Source: an uncultured Chryseolinea sp.
GTDB lineage: Bacteria; Bacteroidota; Bacteroidia; Cytophagales; Cyclobacteriaceae
Direction: 5' to 3'
NCBI GenBank assembly: GCA_946478915.1
Contig: CAMLER010000275.1
Coordinates: forward strand, 1 to 6,871
DNA length: 6,871 nt
Part shown: positions 5,920-6,871 of the stretch, piece after piece
How the letters are laid out: every line of letters starts with the position of its first letter
Numbering within the stretch: position 1 is the stretch's first letter
The notes under the pieces: generated by a model
Told to the model about the DNA's origin: nothing
Database searches by the model: none
The model's input: the letters and a program-made list of their open reading frames with translations, nothing else
Translations under genes and position numbers: made by a program

Positions 5920-6871
5920 TCAAACGCCCGAAGATTGGAATTTTTTGGGCTCGGCTTCCCTTACGAAAATCCGTTTAGTGAAATTGTATAATTTAAGAAA
6001 TGGGTAAAGCAATGGGTACAGGATCAATACGATAGTCCATGACGCCAGGAACATAAAATTCCATTTCAACAAACGGCGCAGCTCGATGAAATACATAAAG
6101 GAAAAATTCTTCACGATTGCCAAAAGCCAGAAGTTGAATCCCAAAAATGCCTGAGCCCAAAAAATTGTCATTTCACGAATTAACCGTATAGGCTGTCTCC
6201 TGAACGCTTTTTTCCTGTGCTTAAGGTGCATGTAAAACATGTAAATAAAATACCGGATCGGATTGTCATCAAACAACCGGGGCTGAATTTCCTTTTCTGG
6301 ACCAGTTATTAAAATATCTTCGCAAAAATACGCATCATGCGTTTGAAGCACATCCATCCAGAAATCAACATCAGCATAGAAGCCGTACCTCTTCTTAAAA
6401 TAACCTTTCTGCTCCAGCAGACTTTTTTTAACCATCACTTCTCCGTAGACGGGAGAGGCAAATCTCCAGTCTCTGAAATACACCTCGTATAAAAGCTGCT
6501 GGCCCTTGATAACTCCTTCTTTGAAGCGAGTGTAATCAAATATTTCAGAGGGGATAAGATTTTCATTGGCGTCCGTAACACCAATCGCATTAAATACAAA
6601 TCCAACGGATTCGTTTTCGGAACAGGCTTTATACCATTGTTCGATAAGGTCAGCTCTGAACCTGTCTCCATCATGTAGGATGGCTACATAGGGATATTTA
6701 GCCTGTTTGATGCCGAAATTACAATTTTCAGGCATGCGCATATTGGATACGTGGCGATAATACCGGATTCTCTTGTCCTGCGCGGCGAACTGCCTGCAAA
6801 TATTTTCCGTATCATCCGTCGAACAATCATCACAAATAATTAACTCAAAATCTTTAAATGTTTGATTTAAG
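5920..6871 (-). CDS. Family 2 (GT-A fold) glycosyltransferase with hydrophobic C-terminus (5' partial)
   Basis: The frame stays open from the stop at 5920-5922 to the right edge, giving 316 visible residues; the true start is beyond the window. An ATG at 6741 is internal, because the 43 codons upstream of it encode conserved GT2 sequence (QTFKDFELIICDDCSTDDT, the nucleotide-binding strand and loop). The metal-binding DXD motif is HDGD at visible residues 66-69 in VAILHDGDRF. SPVYGEVMVKKSLLEQKGYF and YADVDFWMDVL further on match the acceptor-side region of this family. The enzyme should transfer a sugar from a nucleotide-sugar donor to a polysaccharide, glycolipid or protein acceptor. The last 85 or so residues carry two hydrophobic stretches (around AQAFLGFNFWLLAIV and FLASWTIVLILYPLLYPFL), suggesting anchoring to the inner membrane, then a basic tail. 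The acceptor cannot be predicted, and any polysaccharide cluster would lie beyond the right edge. Confidence 0.9.
   Translation of the reverse strand, partial: LNQTFKDFELIICDDCSTDDTENICRQFAAQDKRIRYYRHVSNMRMPENCNFGIKQAKYPYVAILHDGDRFRADLIEQWYKACSENESVGFVFNAIGVTDANENLIPSEIFDYTRFKEGVIKGQQLLYEVYFRDWRFASPVYGEVMVKKSLLEQKGYFKKRYGFYADVDFWMDVLQTHDAYFCEDILITGPEKEIQPRLFDDNPIRYFIYMFYMHLKHRKKAFRRQPIRLIREMTIFWAQAFLGFNFWLLAIVKNFSFMYFIELRRLLKWNFMFLASWTIVLILYPLLYPFLKLYNFTKRIFVREAEPKKFQSSGV

Noticed and set aside
5926..5950. GCCCGAA/TTTGGGC inverted repeat between the convergent genes, a possible terminator for either strand.
   Set aside because: It lies inside the coding end of the glycosyltransferase, has an 11-base loop and one G-T pair, and is not followed by a clean T tract on either strand.

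Overview
The window looks like chromosome of a Bacteroidota bacterium, probably of the Cytophagales type. This is inferred from four things. A TamB-like gene overlaps a gene for a lipidated Omp85 protein (TamL), a pairing typical of that phylum. The single-domain response regulator and the small DUF4199-like membrane protein are of kinds common there. The start codons lack clear Shine-Dalgarno sequences and sit in AT-rich leaders. I could not run any homology search, so the family names rest on motifs read by eye.

Layout. From 1 to 2271 (+) runs the C-terminal half of a TamB-family protein, cut by the left edge. It overlaps by 17 bases the complete tamL gene (2255-4681, +), which encodes an outer-membrane lipoprotein with POTRA domains and a 16-strand-type barrel. 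Together they should form the envelope-spanning TAM-like module: TamB as the periplasmic bridge and TamL as the outer-membrane pore or insertase. A stand-alone receiver-domain response regulator (4726-5178, +) follows after 44 bases with no terminator visible between them.

The 276-base gap from 5179 to 5454 holds the most interesting element: a well-formed TPP (THI-box) riboswitch at 5297-5395. Directly after it comes a GC-rich terminator-like hairpin (5396-5426), and then a near-copy of the riboswitch's own P1 5' strand (5420-5429). The gene under this leader (5455-5916, +) is not a recognisable thiamine gene. It encodes a 153-residue protein with four predicted membrane segments, resembling DUF4199. 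The arrangement suggests a thiamine-linked role, possibly in transport, for this small membrane protein.

Convergent with it, three bases away, is a family 2 glycosyltransferase on the minus strand (5920-6871). It is cut at its N-terminus by the right edge and has a hydrophobic, membrane-associated C-terminal region. No tRNA, rRNA, CRISPR array, insertion sequence or sizeable repeat was seen.
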